Shown here: positions 13,943 to 22,254 of the stretch, in pieces
Position numbering within the stretch: position 1 is the stretch's first letter
Layout: each line of letters begins with the position of its first letter
Notes under the pieces: model-generated
What the model was told of the DNA's origin: nothing
The model's database searches: none
The model's input: only the letters and a program-made list of their open reading frames with translations
Translations under genes and position numbers: made by a program
IMG/VR virus record: IMGVR_UViG_3300046000_009007
Span: 1 to 34,333 of that record
DNA: 34,333 nucleotides
DNA from: a virus
Direction: 5' to 3' (one strand)

Positions 13943-14194
13943 TTAAGACATTAATAGAGCGTCGTTAACATGAGATATCTGCTCATCTGTAGGTTTATAA
14001 GCAAACGCTCGAGCTGCTAAAGAAATATAACTTTGTTCAGCAATAGATGTTAGAGGTTCTACAGTTGGTTCTGTTGATGTCTCTGCTTCCTGTGGAGGAT
14101 TTTCTCCTGTCTCAGTTGGATCAATAGGTTGCTCAGGATTTTCATCCTGTTCAAGAAGTTTTAAGTATTTGTTAATTAAATTTAAAGTCTTCAT
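13943..14194 (-). CDS. Paralogous phage protein B, short form
   Basis: An 83-residue acidic protein paralogous to its downstream neighbour. It shares the leader MKTLNLINKYLKLLEQDE (16 of 18 residues identical), a Pro/Glu/Thr-rich linker and the block SIAEQSYISLAARAFAYKP, and it stops at VNDALLMS, just where the neighbour enters its repeats. The start overlaps the preceding stop (ATGA, 14191-14194). The leader's LLE is a possible prohead-protease site, as in T4 internal proteins. Function unknown; it may be a truncated copy or the ancestral short form. Confidence 0.65.
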   Translation of the reverse strand: MKTLNLINKYLKLLEQDENPEQPIDPTETGENPPQEAETSTEPTVEPLTSIAEQSYISLAARAFAYKPTDEQISHVNDALLMS

Positions 14195-14550
14195 TTCGGT
14201 CTATTCGCTGCAATTCTCTCAAGCTCACTTCCTACAGCTAATGCAGCTCTTTTAGCTTTATCAAGAAGCCTTGGGTCTGCTTTATTAAGCATATCGTTAA
14301 GTGGGTTAGGTTTTTTCATAACAGGATCTTCTGCTTCCTCGTTAGCTCTTAAATTTAATATACATTTTTTACCATCTCTACTTATTAGTTCAACTGAACC
14401 TGTATTATGGATAGGTGCAATAAAAAAATCTAGTTTACCTGACTTATAAAGAGCAAGTGTATCTTCTTTAAACTTCATAAGTAAATTAAATTGATCTTGG
14501 TAGTCTGAATCAGGTAAATTTTGCTCTACTATATGCAGAAACTTTGTCAT
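14191..14550 (-). CDS. Small putative internal virion protein
   Basis: A 119-residue protein of no known family. It begins MTKFLHIVEQNLPDSD, again a hydrophobic leader with IVE, a sequence compatible with the T4 prohead protease rule (I/L-x-E). The middle contains a beta-rich stretch (FFIAPIHNTGSVELISRDGK) and the end is basic and helical (LLDKAKRAALAVGSELERIA). A CATAAATA late box (14556-14563) lies 5 nt upstream. It starts the subset of genes 14550 to 12235 that read through with overlaps. Confidence 0.55.
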   Translation of the reverse strand: MTKFLHIVEQNLPDSDYQDQFNLLMKFKEDTLALYKSGKLDFFIAPIHNTGSVELISRDGKKCILNLRANEEAEDPVMKKPNPLNDMLNKADPRLLDKAKRAALAVGSELERIAANRPK

Positions 14551-14555
14551 ACTAG

Positions 14556-14563
14556 TATTTATG
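14556..14563 (-). promoter_or_regulatory. T4-late-like promoter, CATAAATA
   Basis: CATAAATA on the minus strand, 5 nt before the ATG at 14548-14550. It lies within the end of the upstream gene's coding region. It would drive the genes from 14550 leftward in late infection. Confidence 0.65.
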
Positions 14564-15065
14564 TGTAAAGAGCCATTTTAGTTTGGATAGATTTAAAATA
14601 GGTATCGTTTAAAAACTTTAAGTTATTGGTTTTTAGGAATCTCTTAAGTTTTTGCAAATTTAAGTTTAAAGCATCAGGAACTTTAAGCTTATCTAAAATT
14701 ACTATCGATTCAGCATCCTTATTAATAGCTAATTTGTAGAATATGTAAATATCAAGTTCGTTATTAATTACAGTAACCGGCAGTATATTACTAACCTTAT
14801 TAACCATATATAAATCATGCGATTCTACTACCTGTGATGTATCATGGTATACAACAACTCTATAATTGGTTTTATTATTCCTTATAATCTCGCACAAATT
14901 ATATATAAAGAAATTGTAATATAGATTCTTTATATCTTTCTTCCTAAACTCACACTCTAATCCTATATCAATACAAAACTTAACTGTATCTTTATGTGCT
15001 ATATCAATTATTATACTAGAACTTATTAATAATATATTATAATTAGATAGTATAAGATCTATCAT
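14559..15065 (-). CDS. Unknown phage protein
   Basis: A 168-residue protein I do not recognise. It is rich in Ile, Leu, Asn and Lys with alternating strands and helices: NILLISSSIIIDIA near the N-terminus, YRVVVYHDTSQVV in the middle, SIVILDKLKVPDALN late. The pattern suggests a small alpha/beta fold, with no catalytic motif and no clear membrane segment. Its promoter element is of the GAACTT type (15075-15102), not late, so it is probably expressed earlier than the flanking virion-like genes. A capsid-targeting leader is absent, which also sets it apart. Confidence 0.55.
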   Translation of the reverse strand: MIDLILSNYNILLISSSIIIDIAHKDTVKFCIDIGLECEFRKKDIKNLYYNFFIYNLCEIIRNNKTNYRVVVYHDTSQVVESHDLYMVNKVSNILPVTVINNELDIYIFYKLAINKDAESIVILDKLKVPDALNLNLQKLKRFLKTNNLKFLNDTYFKSIQTKMALYT

Positions 15066-15074
15066 TATAAAACA

Positions 15075-15102
15075 ATTGTATACAAGTTCGTTATTAGTGC
15101 AA
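15075..15102 (-). promoter_or_regulatory. GAACTT-type promoter
   Basis: On the minus strand: TTGCAC (15097-15102), spacer containing ATAACGAACTT (GAACTT at 15084-15089), GTA, then TACAAT (15075-15080), 9 nt before the ATG at 15063-15065. The GAACTT-N3-TACAAT layout is that of the folE, queE, 43 and 41 promoters. Confidence 0.6.
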
Positions 15103-15113
15103 TAAGACTATTT

Positions 15114-15524
15114 TTAACTTTTTATCTTAAATCTGCATAGCCTACAGTTAATAATACCGTTATAGTAGTCATCTCTAAACAATACATCACATTCAAATTG
15201 CATTTTAGCCTCAAAATATGCAAGCTCAGCCTTTGACTCGCACCACTTAACAATTTTAAAGGTAAATTTATCTTTACCATATAACTCAATATCTTTATTA
15301 AGCTCTAATGATGATGACGTGTATGATTTCCAATCGGTTTCTACAATTTCATGTCGCTTGTTCTTCTTACCTTTTAGTGGCTTACGCTTAAACACCGACA
15401 AACACTGCTTCTTACCAATATACTTCTTGTTAGTTACGTTATTTGATATAACATATATAAAACCATAAGGTTGATGATCACTTTCAAGAAGTAATTCTGT
15501 AGTCCAGTGTCCTGTATCTATCAC
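15114..15524 (-). CDS. GIY-YIG-type putative endonuclease
   Basis: A 136-residue protein. YGFIYVISNNVTNKKYIGKK (about 20-39) is the GIY...YIG core, in the usual first two strands. It is followed by a basic Lys/Arg stretch, WKSYTSSSLELNKDIELYGK, and a glutamate-bearing helix (AYFEAKMQFE), the expected order for the catalytic domain. Such small domains in T4-like phages resemble Seg-type homing endonucleases, but a free-standing housekeeping nuclease is possible. It overlaps the start-side gene by 4 nt (ATGA, 15521-15524), so it is fixed in the operon rather than freshly inserted. Confidence 0.75.
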   Translation of the reverse strand: MIDTGHWTTELLLESDHQPYGFIYVISNNVTNKKYIGKKQCLSVFKRKPLKGKKNKRHEIVETDWKSYTSSSLELNKDIELYGKDKFTFKIVKWCESKAELAYFEAKMQFECDVLFRDDYYNGIINCRLCRFKIKS

Positions 15525-15787
15525 AATGAAGTATTAATGACTCGTTTCCTCTTTTTCGACTTCTTTTTAGATCTCTTTCTCTTTAAAATAGTAGGTATAC
15601 CAGAACGACGTTGTATAGTCTTACCACCCTTTGGAACTCTTGCATCACCACGTGCATAAAAGTCTGATGAATTTATATTAACAGCTGGATCAAATCCTCC
15701 TTCTGAAGTACCGAGTGCACCTCCCGTCGAAGTATCTTCTTCTAAAATATTAATAAAGGCTTTTTCAAACTTACTTGTTGAGTCCAT
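15521..15787 (-). CDS. Small basic protein, putative internal or DNA-binding protein
   Basis: An 88-residue protein. The N-terminus (SKFEKAFINILEED) is an amphipathic leader ending in ILE, like T4 internal-protein leaders. A glycine-rich middle and a block FYARGDARVPKGG follow. The C-terminus is a dense run of Lys/Arg (KRKRSKKKSKKRKR), suited to binding packaged DNA. If cleaved after ILE, the mature product would be very basic, comparable in style to T4 internal proteins. It is the first gene of the leftward cluster and is divergent from uvsY with overlapping promoter regions. Confidence 0.6.
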   Translation of the reverse strand: MDSTSKFEKAFINILEEDTSTGGALGTSEGGFDPAVNINSSDFYARGDARVPKGGKTIQRRSGIPTILKRKRSKKKSKKRKRVINTSL

Positions 15788-15805
15788 CTTATATATACTT
15801 ATATT
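15778..15805 (+). promoter_or_regulatory. Candidate uvsY promoter
   Basis: TTGAGT (15778-15783), 16-nt spacer, TATATT (15800-15805). It has no GAACTA element. The -10 ends 5 nt before the ATG at 15811, in keeping with the spacing at other promoters here. It overlaps the start of the divergent basic-protein gene. Confidence 0.45.
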
Positions 15806-15810
15806 GTATG

Positions 15811-16206
15811 ATGAGCATCATGGAAAGATATATCGAGGAGATTAAGCAGGATCTCATTGTTAATGATTTTAATATTAAAGAGGTACAGCTTAGATTACCT
15901 TCAAGAAAGCATTTTTGGGTAGCTCGTCTTATTGATGCAAAGATTAAACGTAATAACTTACTAAGAGATAAGAAGAGTCTAAAGAAAGATATATCAAAGC
16001 GTATTGTAGAGCTAAGTCCTATCAAGATGACCTCGGTAACAGCTGATATTGCAGCAGAGAGCTCAAAAGAGATTGAAGACATTAATGATCAAATTAGAGA
16101 GTTCGATTATATTATTGAATATCTCGAAAAGGTAGAGAAGATATTCGCTAGTATGCATTGGGAGATACGAAACATCATACAGATTAACCAGTCAGAACAA
16201 GCCTAA
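15811..16206 (+). CDS. uvsY: Recombination mediator UvsY
   Basis: About 131 residues, close to the T4 protein length. The body is helical and charged (IEEIKQDLIVNDFNIKEVQL, then HFWVARLIDAKIKRNNLL), as in UvsY, which loads the UvsX recombinase onto gp32-coated ssDNA. Starts at 15808, 15811 or 15820 are all possible; 15811 is favoured by its 5-nt distance to the -10. The identification rests on motif resemblance together with gene order, since uvsW follows immediately and 55, 47 and 46 after it, as in marine T4-like phages. Confidence 0.8.
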   Translation: MSIMERYIEEIKQDLIVNDFNIKEVQLRLPSRKHFWVARLIDAKIKRNNLLRDKKSLKKDISKRIVELSPIKMTSVTADIAAESSKEIEDINDQIREFDYIIEYLEKVEKIFASMHWEIRNIIQINQSEQA

Positions 16207-17643
16207 GTGATAATTAAGTTTGACTACAAGCAGACAACAGATAAACTTACCTTTATCTGTGACGATAGTGATGTGTTTACTCAAGTAAGAGAGCACTTTA
16301 GTGTAGACAATAAGGGAGCTGTATTTGCTCGTCGCCGTGGAATGTTCGTAGCTCGTAGAAAGTATATTATAACTCCTACTGGTACATGTGATCTAGGAAT
16401 GTACTGGGATATAAGAAAATATCTCATACAAATTCAAGTAGTTGCTGATATATCTATAAGTGATAGTCTGCAAAAAGTATTAAATAGTAGTAACGATTTC
16501 ACTCTTAGTGGTGACTTTAAATTATCTCTAAGAGATTATCAAAGAGAGGTAATAGTAAAGGCTCTTAAGTTTGGTAGAGGGGTTTGTGTGTTAGGTACAG
16601 GTGCTGGTAAGACGTTTATTACAGCTGCTCTTATAGAGAGCTTTTTTAATAACAATAATAATAAAAATACATTTAAGTGTTTATTAATTGTACCTGATTT
16701 AGGTCTTGTAACTCAAACTTATAATGAGTTTTTAAATTGCGGTGTAAACTTTAAGACTACTAGATGGACCGGTAGTATAACTCCAGACCTTACTGCTAAT
16801 GTAATAATATGTAATACTGGTATTCTGCAGAGCAAGTTTGAGGATAATGACTTTCTTAAATTCGTAGATCTGCTAATTGTTGATGAATGCCATAAGGTAA
16901 AGTCAGGTAACGAAATCACTAAAATTGTATCTAAGATAAAGACGAAAAACAAGTTTGGCTTTACAGGTACACTACCGGAAGAACAAATAGATAAATGGAA
17001 TATTATTGGTAAATTTGGACCAGTTATTTTCGAAAAGTCTAGTTATGAATTAAGATCAGAACACTTTCTTGTCAATGTACAAGTTAAAATACTAGATATT
17101 ACTTATAAATGTAAGCCATTAAGGTTAACTGATAATGAATATCGAGATGAATTGTCATTTATATACGATAATAAATATCGTAATGAGGTTATTGGTACTA
17201 TCTGCAAGAGACTAAACAACAATACTCTTGTACTTGTTAATCATCTAGCTCATGGTGAGTCAATGTTTAATTACCTGAGTAATATAAGTGAAAGACAAGT
17301 TTTTTATATAAGAGGTGAGATTGAAGTAGAGGAGAGAGAGCGTATTAAAAATTTAATGGAGGAACATAGCAATATTATATGTGTTGCTATCAGTGCTATT
17401 TTCTCTACCGGGGTCAACATTAAGAATCTGCATAATATTATATTTGCTGCTGGTGGTAAGTCCTTTGTAAGGACGGTTCAATCTATTGGCCGCGGTCTAC
17501 GACAGCATGAGAGTAAGACTAAGCTCAATATTATAGATATATGTGACAATCTTAAGTATGGCAAAGCACATTGTAACAAAAGACAGGATATATATACTGT
17601 AGAAAAGATAGAATACTCTATTAAAAATATTATACAGCCTTGA
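16207..17643 (+). CDS. uvsW: UvsW-type SF2 helicase
   Basis: A 478-residue SF2 helicase. After an N-terminal domain comes LRDYQREVIVKAL (Q-motif-like), GTGAGKT (Walker A, 130-136), a DECH box (226-229), FGFTGTLP (motif III) and SIGRGLRQHES (motif VI). In T4, UvsW unwinds branched DNA and R-loops and helps switch from origin to recombination-dependent replication. The start codon is GTG immediately after the uvsY stop, with no SD, so reinitiation is likely. Length is near that of T4 UvsW. Confidence 0.92.
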   Translation: MIIKFDYKQTTDKLTFICDDSDVFTQVREHFSVDNKGAVFARRRGMFVARRKYIITPTGTCDLGMYWDIRKYLIQIQVVADISISDSLQKVLNSSNDFTLSGDFKLSLRDYQREVIVKALKFGRGVCVLGTGAGKTFITAALIESFFNNNNNKNTFKCLLIVPDLGLVTQTYNEFLNCGVNFKTTRWTGSITPDLTANVIICNTGILQSKFEDNDFLKFVDLLIVDECHKVKSGNEITKIVSKIKTKNKFGFTGTLPEEQIDKWNIIGKFGPVIFEKSSYELRSEHFLVNVQVKILDITYKCKPLRLTDNEYRDELSFIYDNKYRNEVIGTICKRLNNNTLVLVNHLAHGESMFNYLSNISERQVFYIRGEIEVEERERIKNLMEEHSNIICVAISAIFSTGVNIKNLHNIIFAAGGKSFVRTVQSIGRGLRQHESKTKLNIIDICDNLKYGKAHCNKRQDIYTVEKIEYSIKNIIQP

Positions 17644-17672
17644 TATTATTACAACCTCCCATATTATTAGAT

Positions 17673-18125
17673 ATGGCTAAGGGAGTAAAAGAATTTTATG
17701 TAATACCTAAGGAGTTTAAGGACTCTCTTCAGGTGTATTATGATACCGATATATTAACTGACGATCTTGCAGAAAATATTAAAAAAATAGCTTATGGTCT
17801 AAGCTTTAATCCGTCATTTATTAACTACTCCTATAAGGAGGAAATGATTGGTGATGCGCTTATTAAGATGTATAGCGCTCTCAAATTTAAAAAATATAAT
17901 TTTGACGCTAACTCAAACCCTTTCTCTTATTTTACTACAATCGCTTTTCACGCTTTTATTAACCGAATTAAAAAGGAAAAGCGTCATCACGAAACTCTTA
18001 AAAACTATAGAGATAGAGTGTATGAAGATAGTATGATAGACTCTTCTGCAGGTAGCGGTCACTCAATTTACGTTAAACCTATGGACTCAGACTATTATGA
18101 CGGTTACAACAGCGAAGAAAGCTAA
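17673..18125 (+). CDS. 55: Late transcription sigma factor gp55
   Basis: About 150 residues from the ATG at 17673 (MAKGVKEFYVIP); an upstream TTG at 17640 would overlap uvsW and lacks support. NYSYKEEMIGDALIKMYSAL then FSYFTTIAFHAFINRIKKEK matches sigma70 region 2 as conserved in gp55. In T4, gp55 binds host RNA polymerase and recognises TATAAATA late promoters. Several such boxes lie in this window, so factor and targets are both present. Its 3' end overlaps gene 47 by 29 nt. The acidic Ser/Tyr-rich tail is compatible with contacts to other late factors. Confidence 0.87.
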   Translation: MAKGVKEFYVIPKEFKDSLQVYYDTDILTDDLAENIKKIAYGLSFNPSFINYSYKEEMIGDALIKMYSALKFKKYNFDANSNPFSYFTTIAFHAFINRIKKEKRHHETLKNYRDRVYEDSMIDSSAGSGHSIYVKPMDSDYYDGYNSEES

Positions 18126-19152
18126 AATAGCTATAATATCAGATCTGCACCTTGGTGTTCACTCTAATAGCACATTTTGGCATAATATAGCTATTGAATG
18201 GGCTAATTGGTTAAAAGTAGATCTTAATAAACGTAATATTAAAGATATTATATTCTGTGGTGATTGGCATCATAATAGAAGTGAGATATCTGTTAATACC
18301 TTACAGGTATCAGCTAACATACTAGACATACTTCAAGAGTTTAATATTTTCGCTATACCGGGTAATCATGATATGTACTTTAAACATCGAACAGATGTTA
18401 CATCACTTTCTATTTTTAAAAATCGTAAGAATGTAAACATATTCGATAGTATTACATCAGTGGAATGGTTTGATAAAACTATTACATTCTGTCCTTGGAA
18501 TACAAACGTCGAGGATATATCTAAATGTGATGTTATATTTGGTCACTTCGAGATTGAGACCTTTAAAGTTAATAGCACTAAGATATGTGAAGAGGGCATT
18601 AAAGTAAAAGATCTATTAGCTAAATCTAAATTAGTTTTCTCAGGTCACTTTCATACTAGACACGAAAAAGTCTATAGTACAGGTACTATTTTATATGTTG
18701 GTAATCCCTTTCAAATGGACTTTGGTGATGCAGGTAATAGTAAAGGTTATCATATTTTAGATCTCGATTCAATGGAGTATGATTTTATTGAAAATAAAAT
18801 ATCTCCCTTATATGAAAAACTTACACTAAGTGAGCTCGTTGAGGAAGGTAGTATTACTAGTAGAGTTAAACACATAGTGGCTAATAATATTGTTAAGTTA
18901 AAAGTAGATAAGAATATATGTCAAGAGGATATGAATGTCCTTCTCAGCAAGCTAAGTCTACTTAAACCTGAAAGTGTCACAGTAGACTATGATATTAACT
19001 TTAATCGAATTTTAGACGATAGTAAGCATAAAGAGGACATGTCTGGTATTGATGTAAGTCAAGCTATAACAGACTTTATTAATTTGCTAGATATTGAAGA
19101 AAAGAAGGATATAATTGATTATACTCTCGATTTATATCGTAAGTGCTCATAA
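18097..19152 (+). CDS. 47: Recombination exonuclease subunit gp47 (SbcD/Mre11-like)
   Basis: A 351-residue metallophosphoesterase. ISDLHLG (Asp16, His18), GDWHHN, GNHDMY and GHFHTRHE are the four metal-binding blocks of the Mre11/SbcD family. With gp46 it forms the nuclease complex that resects DNA ends for recombination-dependent replication. It starts inside the end of gene 55 (29-nt overlap) and ends on the TAATG junction with gene 46, typical of translational coupling of the two subunits. Confidence 0.93.
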   Translation: MTVTTAKKAKIAIISDLHLGVHSNSTFWHNIAIEWANWLKVDLNKRNIKDIIFCGDWHHNRSEISVNTLQVSANILDILQEFNIFAIPGNHDMYFKHRTDVTSLSIFKNRKNVNIFDSITSVEWFDKTITFCPWNTNVEDISKCDVIFGHFEIETFKVNSTKICEEGIKVKDLLAKSKLVFSGHFHTRHEKVYSTGTILYVGNPFQMDFGDAGNSKGYHILDLDSMEYDFIENKISPLYEKLTLSELVEEGSITSRVKHIVANNIVKLKVDKNICQEDMNVLLSKLSLLKPESVTVDYDINFNRILDDSKHKEDMSGIDVSQAITDFINLLDIEEKKDIIDYTLDLYRKCS

Positions 19153-20975
19153 TGAAATACGTTAACTTTAAAAGAGTAGTAGCAAAGAACTTTCTATCTA
19201 TCGGCGAAGAACCGGTAGCAGTTAATTTTAAAAAGGGATTACATGTTATTACTGGTTGTAATAAAGATAAGCCTGATCGTCGTAATGGTGTAGGTAAGTC
19301 TTGCGTTGCTGAGATTATTTACTTTGCTATCTTTGGTGAGACCCTAAGAGAAATTAAAAAGGACTTAATTCCTAATAATGTAACTGGTGGTAAGACTCAA
19401 GTAGAACTTGACTTCGAGCTTATTACACCTGCGTCAACTAAACAATATAAGATTGTTAGGTATATGAACCCTACAAAGGTTCAGCTGTTCGAAGATGATA
19501 TAGACATCACTCTAGATAGCACTAGTAATACCACAAAACATATTTGTGATATCATAAATGCGTCTCCTGCCATATTTCAAAACTGTGTTATTATGACAGT
19601 CAATAATGCGGTGCCGTTTATGGCTAAGAGTAAGGTTGATAAGCGTAAGTTTATTGAGGATATTTTTGGACTTGAGGTATTTAGTGAAATGATTTCTCGT
19701 TTACGCTCTGAGTATAATGATACGAAGAGAGAGCTTGATACTCATCAAGCTAAGTTTGGTGAAGTTAATCAAAACCTTAAGAACTACACCCATCAACGTG
19801 AAAATACACTAGCTAAGAGAAAGGAAAAGAAAGAGCTATATTACAGTCGCAGAGAAAGCAACCTAGCTGAGATACAAACCATAACCGATTATATTAACAA
19901 TCTAGACAATACTAATGGATCATCTAGTATTAACTTCAACGACATTGAGAAAAATATTAAAGATTATGAAAGGGGGGTAGATAAGTGTGACGAGTATATT
20001 TCAAATATTAATGTAGAGATAGCTGTTAGTAAACAAAAGATTACTGATATGCAATCCACTTATAAGAAGATAGGAACGTCAGAGCATAAATGTGAAGTCT
20101 GTTTAAGAGGTATTGAAGAACACGACCTTGCATTTATAAAGCAAGAGAAGGAAAAGCTAAAAAGTGACATAGTACGACTTGCTACTAATGTAAAAGAGAA
20201 AACTACTGAGCTGGAAGAATATGTAGATAAGAAGAAGCGTATTAAGAATATTATAGCTAGTTCACATCAAACTATATCTAAACATAATCTTTCGAAGCAA
20301 GATAAAGTAAACAAGCAGCAACGTATTGATCAGCTTAAAGAGTGGTTAGATGAGCTTGATTCAGATATCTTAGCTATTGAGAGTAATGACACCACATTCG
20401 ATAAATTAATTAGTGATACAGAAATAAGAGTAGCTGAAATGTCAACTGTAGGTGAAACTCTTAATAAGCAGCTTAGTAAGTTAGATATTGTTAAATATAT
20501 TGTTAGTGAGGAAGGGGTAAAATCTTATATTGTTAACAAACTACTCGAAACTCTTAATGGTAGATTGCTATATTTTCTTAAAAAATTAGACTCAAACTGT
20601 ATCTGTATCTTTAACGAGTATTTTGAGGAGGAGATTTTAAATGAAAAGAATAAAGTATGCTCTTACTTTAACTTTTCTGGAGCTGAGCGTAAAGCTATTG
20701 ACCTTGCCTGTTTGTTTACTTTTTCTGATCTAAGAAGAATGCAGGGTGAAGTAAGATATAATATTGCAATATATGATGAGTTATTCGATTCATCTTTTGA
20801 TGAAAAGGGTATTGAACTAATCACAACTATTCTTAAAGAGAGAGTTGAAGAGTTAGATGAATGTAATATTATTATCTCACATCGTAAGGAATCTATTAAA
20901 TCTGTTACTGGTGACGTAATTTATCTTGAGAAAAGTAACGGTATAACAAGAAGACTTGATTATATAGAGATTTAA
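19152..20975 (+). CDS. 46: Recombination exonuclease subunit gp46 (SbcC/Rad50-like)
   Basis: About 607 residues from ATG 19152. Walker A is in RRNGVGKSCVAE (about 43-54), long coiled coils occupy about 180-460, a CEVC zinc hook sits at 314-317, and the C-terminal FSGAERKAIDLAC signature and IYDELFDSSFDEKG Walker B complete the ABC ATPase. It pairs with gp47. The start shares bases with the gene 47 stop (TAATG), so no separate ribosome site is needed; a GTG at 19143 is less likely. Confidence 0.94.
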   Translation: MKYVNFKRVVAKNFLSIGEEPVAVNFKKGLHVITGCNKDKPDRRNGVGKSCVAEIIYFAIFGETLREIKKDLIPNNVTGGKTQVELDFELITPASTKQYKIVRYMNPTKVQLFEDDIDITLDSTSNTTKHICDIINASPAIFQNCVIMTVNNAVPFMAKSKVDKRKFIEDIFGLEVFSEMISRLRSEYNDTKRELDTHQAKFGEVNQNLKNYTHQRENTLAKRKEKKELYYSRRESNLAEIQTITDYINNLDNTNGSSSINFNDIEKNIKDYERGVDKCDEYISNINVEIAVSKQKITDMQSTYKKIGTSEHKCEVCLRGIEEHDLAFIKQEKEKLKSDIVRLATNVKEKTTELEEYVDKKKRIKNIIASSHQTISKHNLSKQDKVNKQQRIDQLKEWLDELDSDILAIESNDTTFDKLISDTEIRVAEMSTVGETLNKQLSKLDIVKYIVSEEGVKSYIVNKLLETLNGRLLYFLKKLDSNCICIFNEYFEEEILNEKNKVCSYFNFSGAERKAIDLACLFTFSDLRRMQGEVRYNIAIYDELFDSSFDEKGIELITTILKERVEELDECNIIISHRKESIKSVTGDVIYLEKSNGITRRLDYIEI

Positions 20976-20978
20976 CTA

Positions 20979-21006
20979 TTGAATTTCTAACATTGTGACA
21001 TAACAT
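20979..21006 (+). promoter_or_regulatory. Candidate promoter before the GT-B gene
   Basis: TTGAAT (20979-20984, in the last codons of gene 46 and just after), 16-nt spacer, TAACAT (21001-21006). It has no GAACTA element. The -10 ends 5 nt before the ATG at 21012. The -10 is imperfect. Confidence 0.4.
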
Positions 21007-21011
21007 AATAT

Positions 21012-22247
21012 ATGTCGCTAATGTTACCTCAACCCTTTGCATATCCTTTTGCGTCTCCGTTCGCAAGCAGACCAGGAATCAATTCTTTTCTACCGCTCAA
21101 GGCACCATCATCTCCTATATCGCCCGGTGAACTAGGTCTACCGAGATATTTAAACTATCTCGGTGACTTAACTGGTTGTGGTCACTGGCGTATGCTCTGG
21201 CCAGAACAATTAATTAATATAAGAGGTAACGGTTGTTCTTCTTCGCTAACGAGCATGGTATTTGACCCGCGCTGGTATCAAGGTATTAAGTGCATTAAAA
21301 TTCAAAGACAAGCAAGTAAAGCTCAAAAAGATTTTGTTGCCTTTCTTAAAGGTATTCAAAAAGAACATGGGTTTAAATTAATATATGAAGTAGATGATGT
21401 AGTATTTGAAGAGGATATTCCAGATTATAATAAATTTAAATCTGCGTTTGTTGGAGGAGGAATTAGACAGAATTGTATTGACATTATTAATATGTGCGAT
21501 GAGGTCACCGTTACGTGTCAGTATATGAAAGACCTATACACTGCTCGTACCGGAAAGCAGGAAATTACAGTATTACCTAACTTCGTTCCAGACTTCTGGA
21601 TGGGTCATCTTTACAGTAGACGTAGAGTAGTTGATGCTTATGATCAGCACTATAAGAAACCAAGAATCCTTTATACTGGTTCTGGCGCTCATTATGATGT
21701 GGATAATAAGGTTAGTGGTAAGGATGACTTTGAACATGTTCTCAAGCTAGTTATTGACACACGTCACAAATATAAGTGGGTTTTCGTTGGAGCTTTTCCT
21801 CCACCCCTACTAGAATACGTTAAGTCGGGAGATATTGAATTTCATCCTTGGCAGAACTTACTTAACTATCCTAAATTTATTGCTAGCTTGCAAGCCCAAA
21901 TTATGATTGCACCTTTACAAGACAATAACTTTAATAAATCTAAGTCAGATATTAAGTTTGTTGAGGCCGCGGTATTAGGTATTCCCTGCCTATGCCAAGA
22001 CCTTGTTACATATAGTACTGCTCCAGAAAGTCTTAGATTTAAATCTGCTGAAGAACTTAAATTTAAAATTGAAACTATCTTAAGTTATAAGAATCGTAAA
22101 CAGTATAAAGAAAACATCGAGCTATTGAGAGGGTATGGTTTAACGCGTATTATGGAGAATGAAGAAAATATTGGATGTCATCTTGAAGCACTAAACACTC
22201 CATATAACTCTCCAGATCGTAAATATCTTAAACGCTGGAATCCATAA
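21012..22247 (+). CDS. GT-B-type glycosyltransferase
   Basis: A 411-residue protein. IYEVDDVVFEED (about 125-136) matches a segment seen in many GT4-type enzymes, and RILYTGSGAHYD starts the second Rossmann domain. IKFVEAAVLGIPCLCQDL (about 317-334) is the E-x7-E-like donor-binding region (the usual form is F..EA...G.P). The Pro-rich, hydrophobic first 45 residues are an extension. It lies between genes 46 and 43, where T4-like marine phages carry variable genes. It may glycosylate DNA or a virion protein; the location in the replication block makes DNA modification attractive, but no other evidence decides this. Confidence 0.8.
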   Translation: MSLMLPQPFAYPFASPFASRPGINSFLPLKAPSSPISPGELGLPRYLNYLGDLTGCGHWRMLWPEQLINIRGNGCSSSLTSMVFDPRWYQGIKCIKIQRQASKAQKDFVAFLKGIQKEHGFKLIYEVDDVVFEEDIPDYNKFKSAFVGGGIRQNCIDIINMCDEVTVTCQYMKDLYTARTGKQEITVLPNFVPDFWMGHLYSRRRVVDAYDQHYKKPRILYTGSGAHYDVDNKVSGKDDFEHVLKLVIDTRHKYKWVFVGAFPPPLLEYVKSGDIEFHPWQNLLNYPKFIASLQAQIMIAPLQDNNFNKSKSDIKFVEAAVLGIPCLCQDLVTYSTAPESLRFKSAEELKFKIETILSYKNRKQYKENIELLRGYGLTRIMENEENIGCHLEALNTPYNSPDRKYLKRWNP

Positions 22248-22254
22248 GACGCTA

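Noticed and set aside
15114-15524. Recent homing insertion of the GIY-YIG gene
   Set aside because: Its start overlaps the preceding gene by 4 nt in the same operon direction and base composition does not differ, so there is no sign of recent insertion.
17640-17672. Upstream TTG start for gene 55
   Set aside because: The added residues (MILLQPPILLD) overlap uvsW and do not resemble gp55; the ATG at 17673 is adequate.
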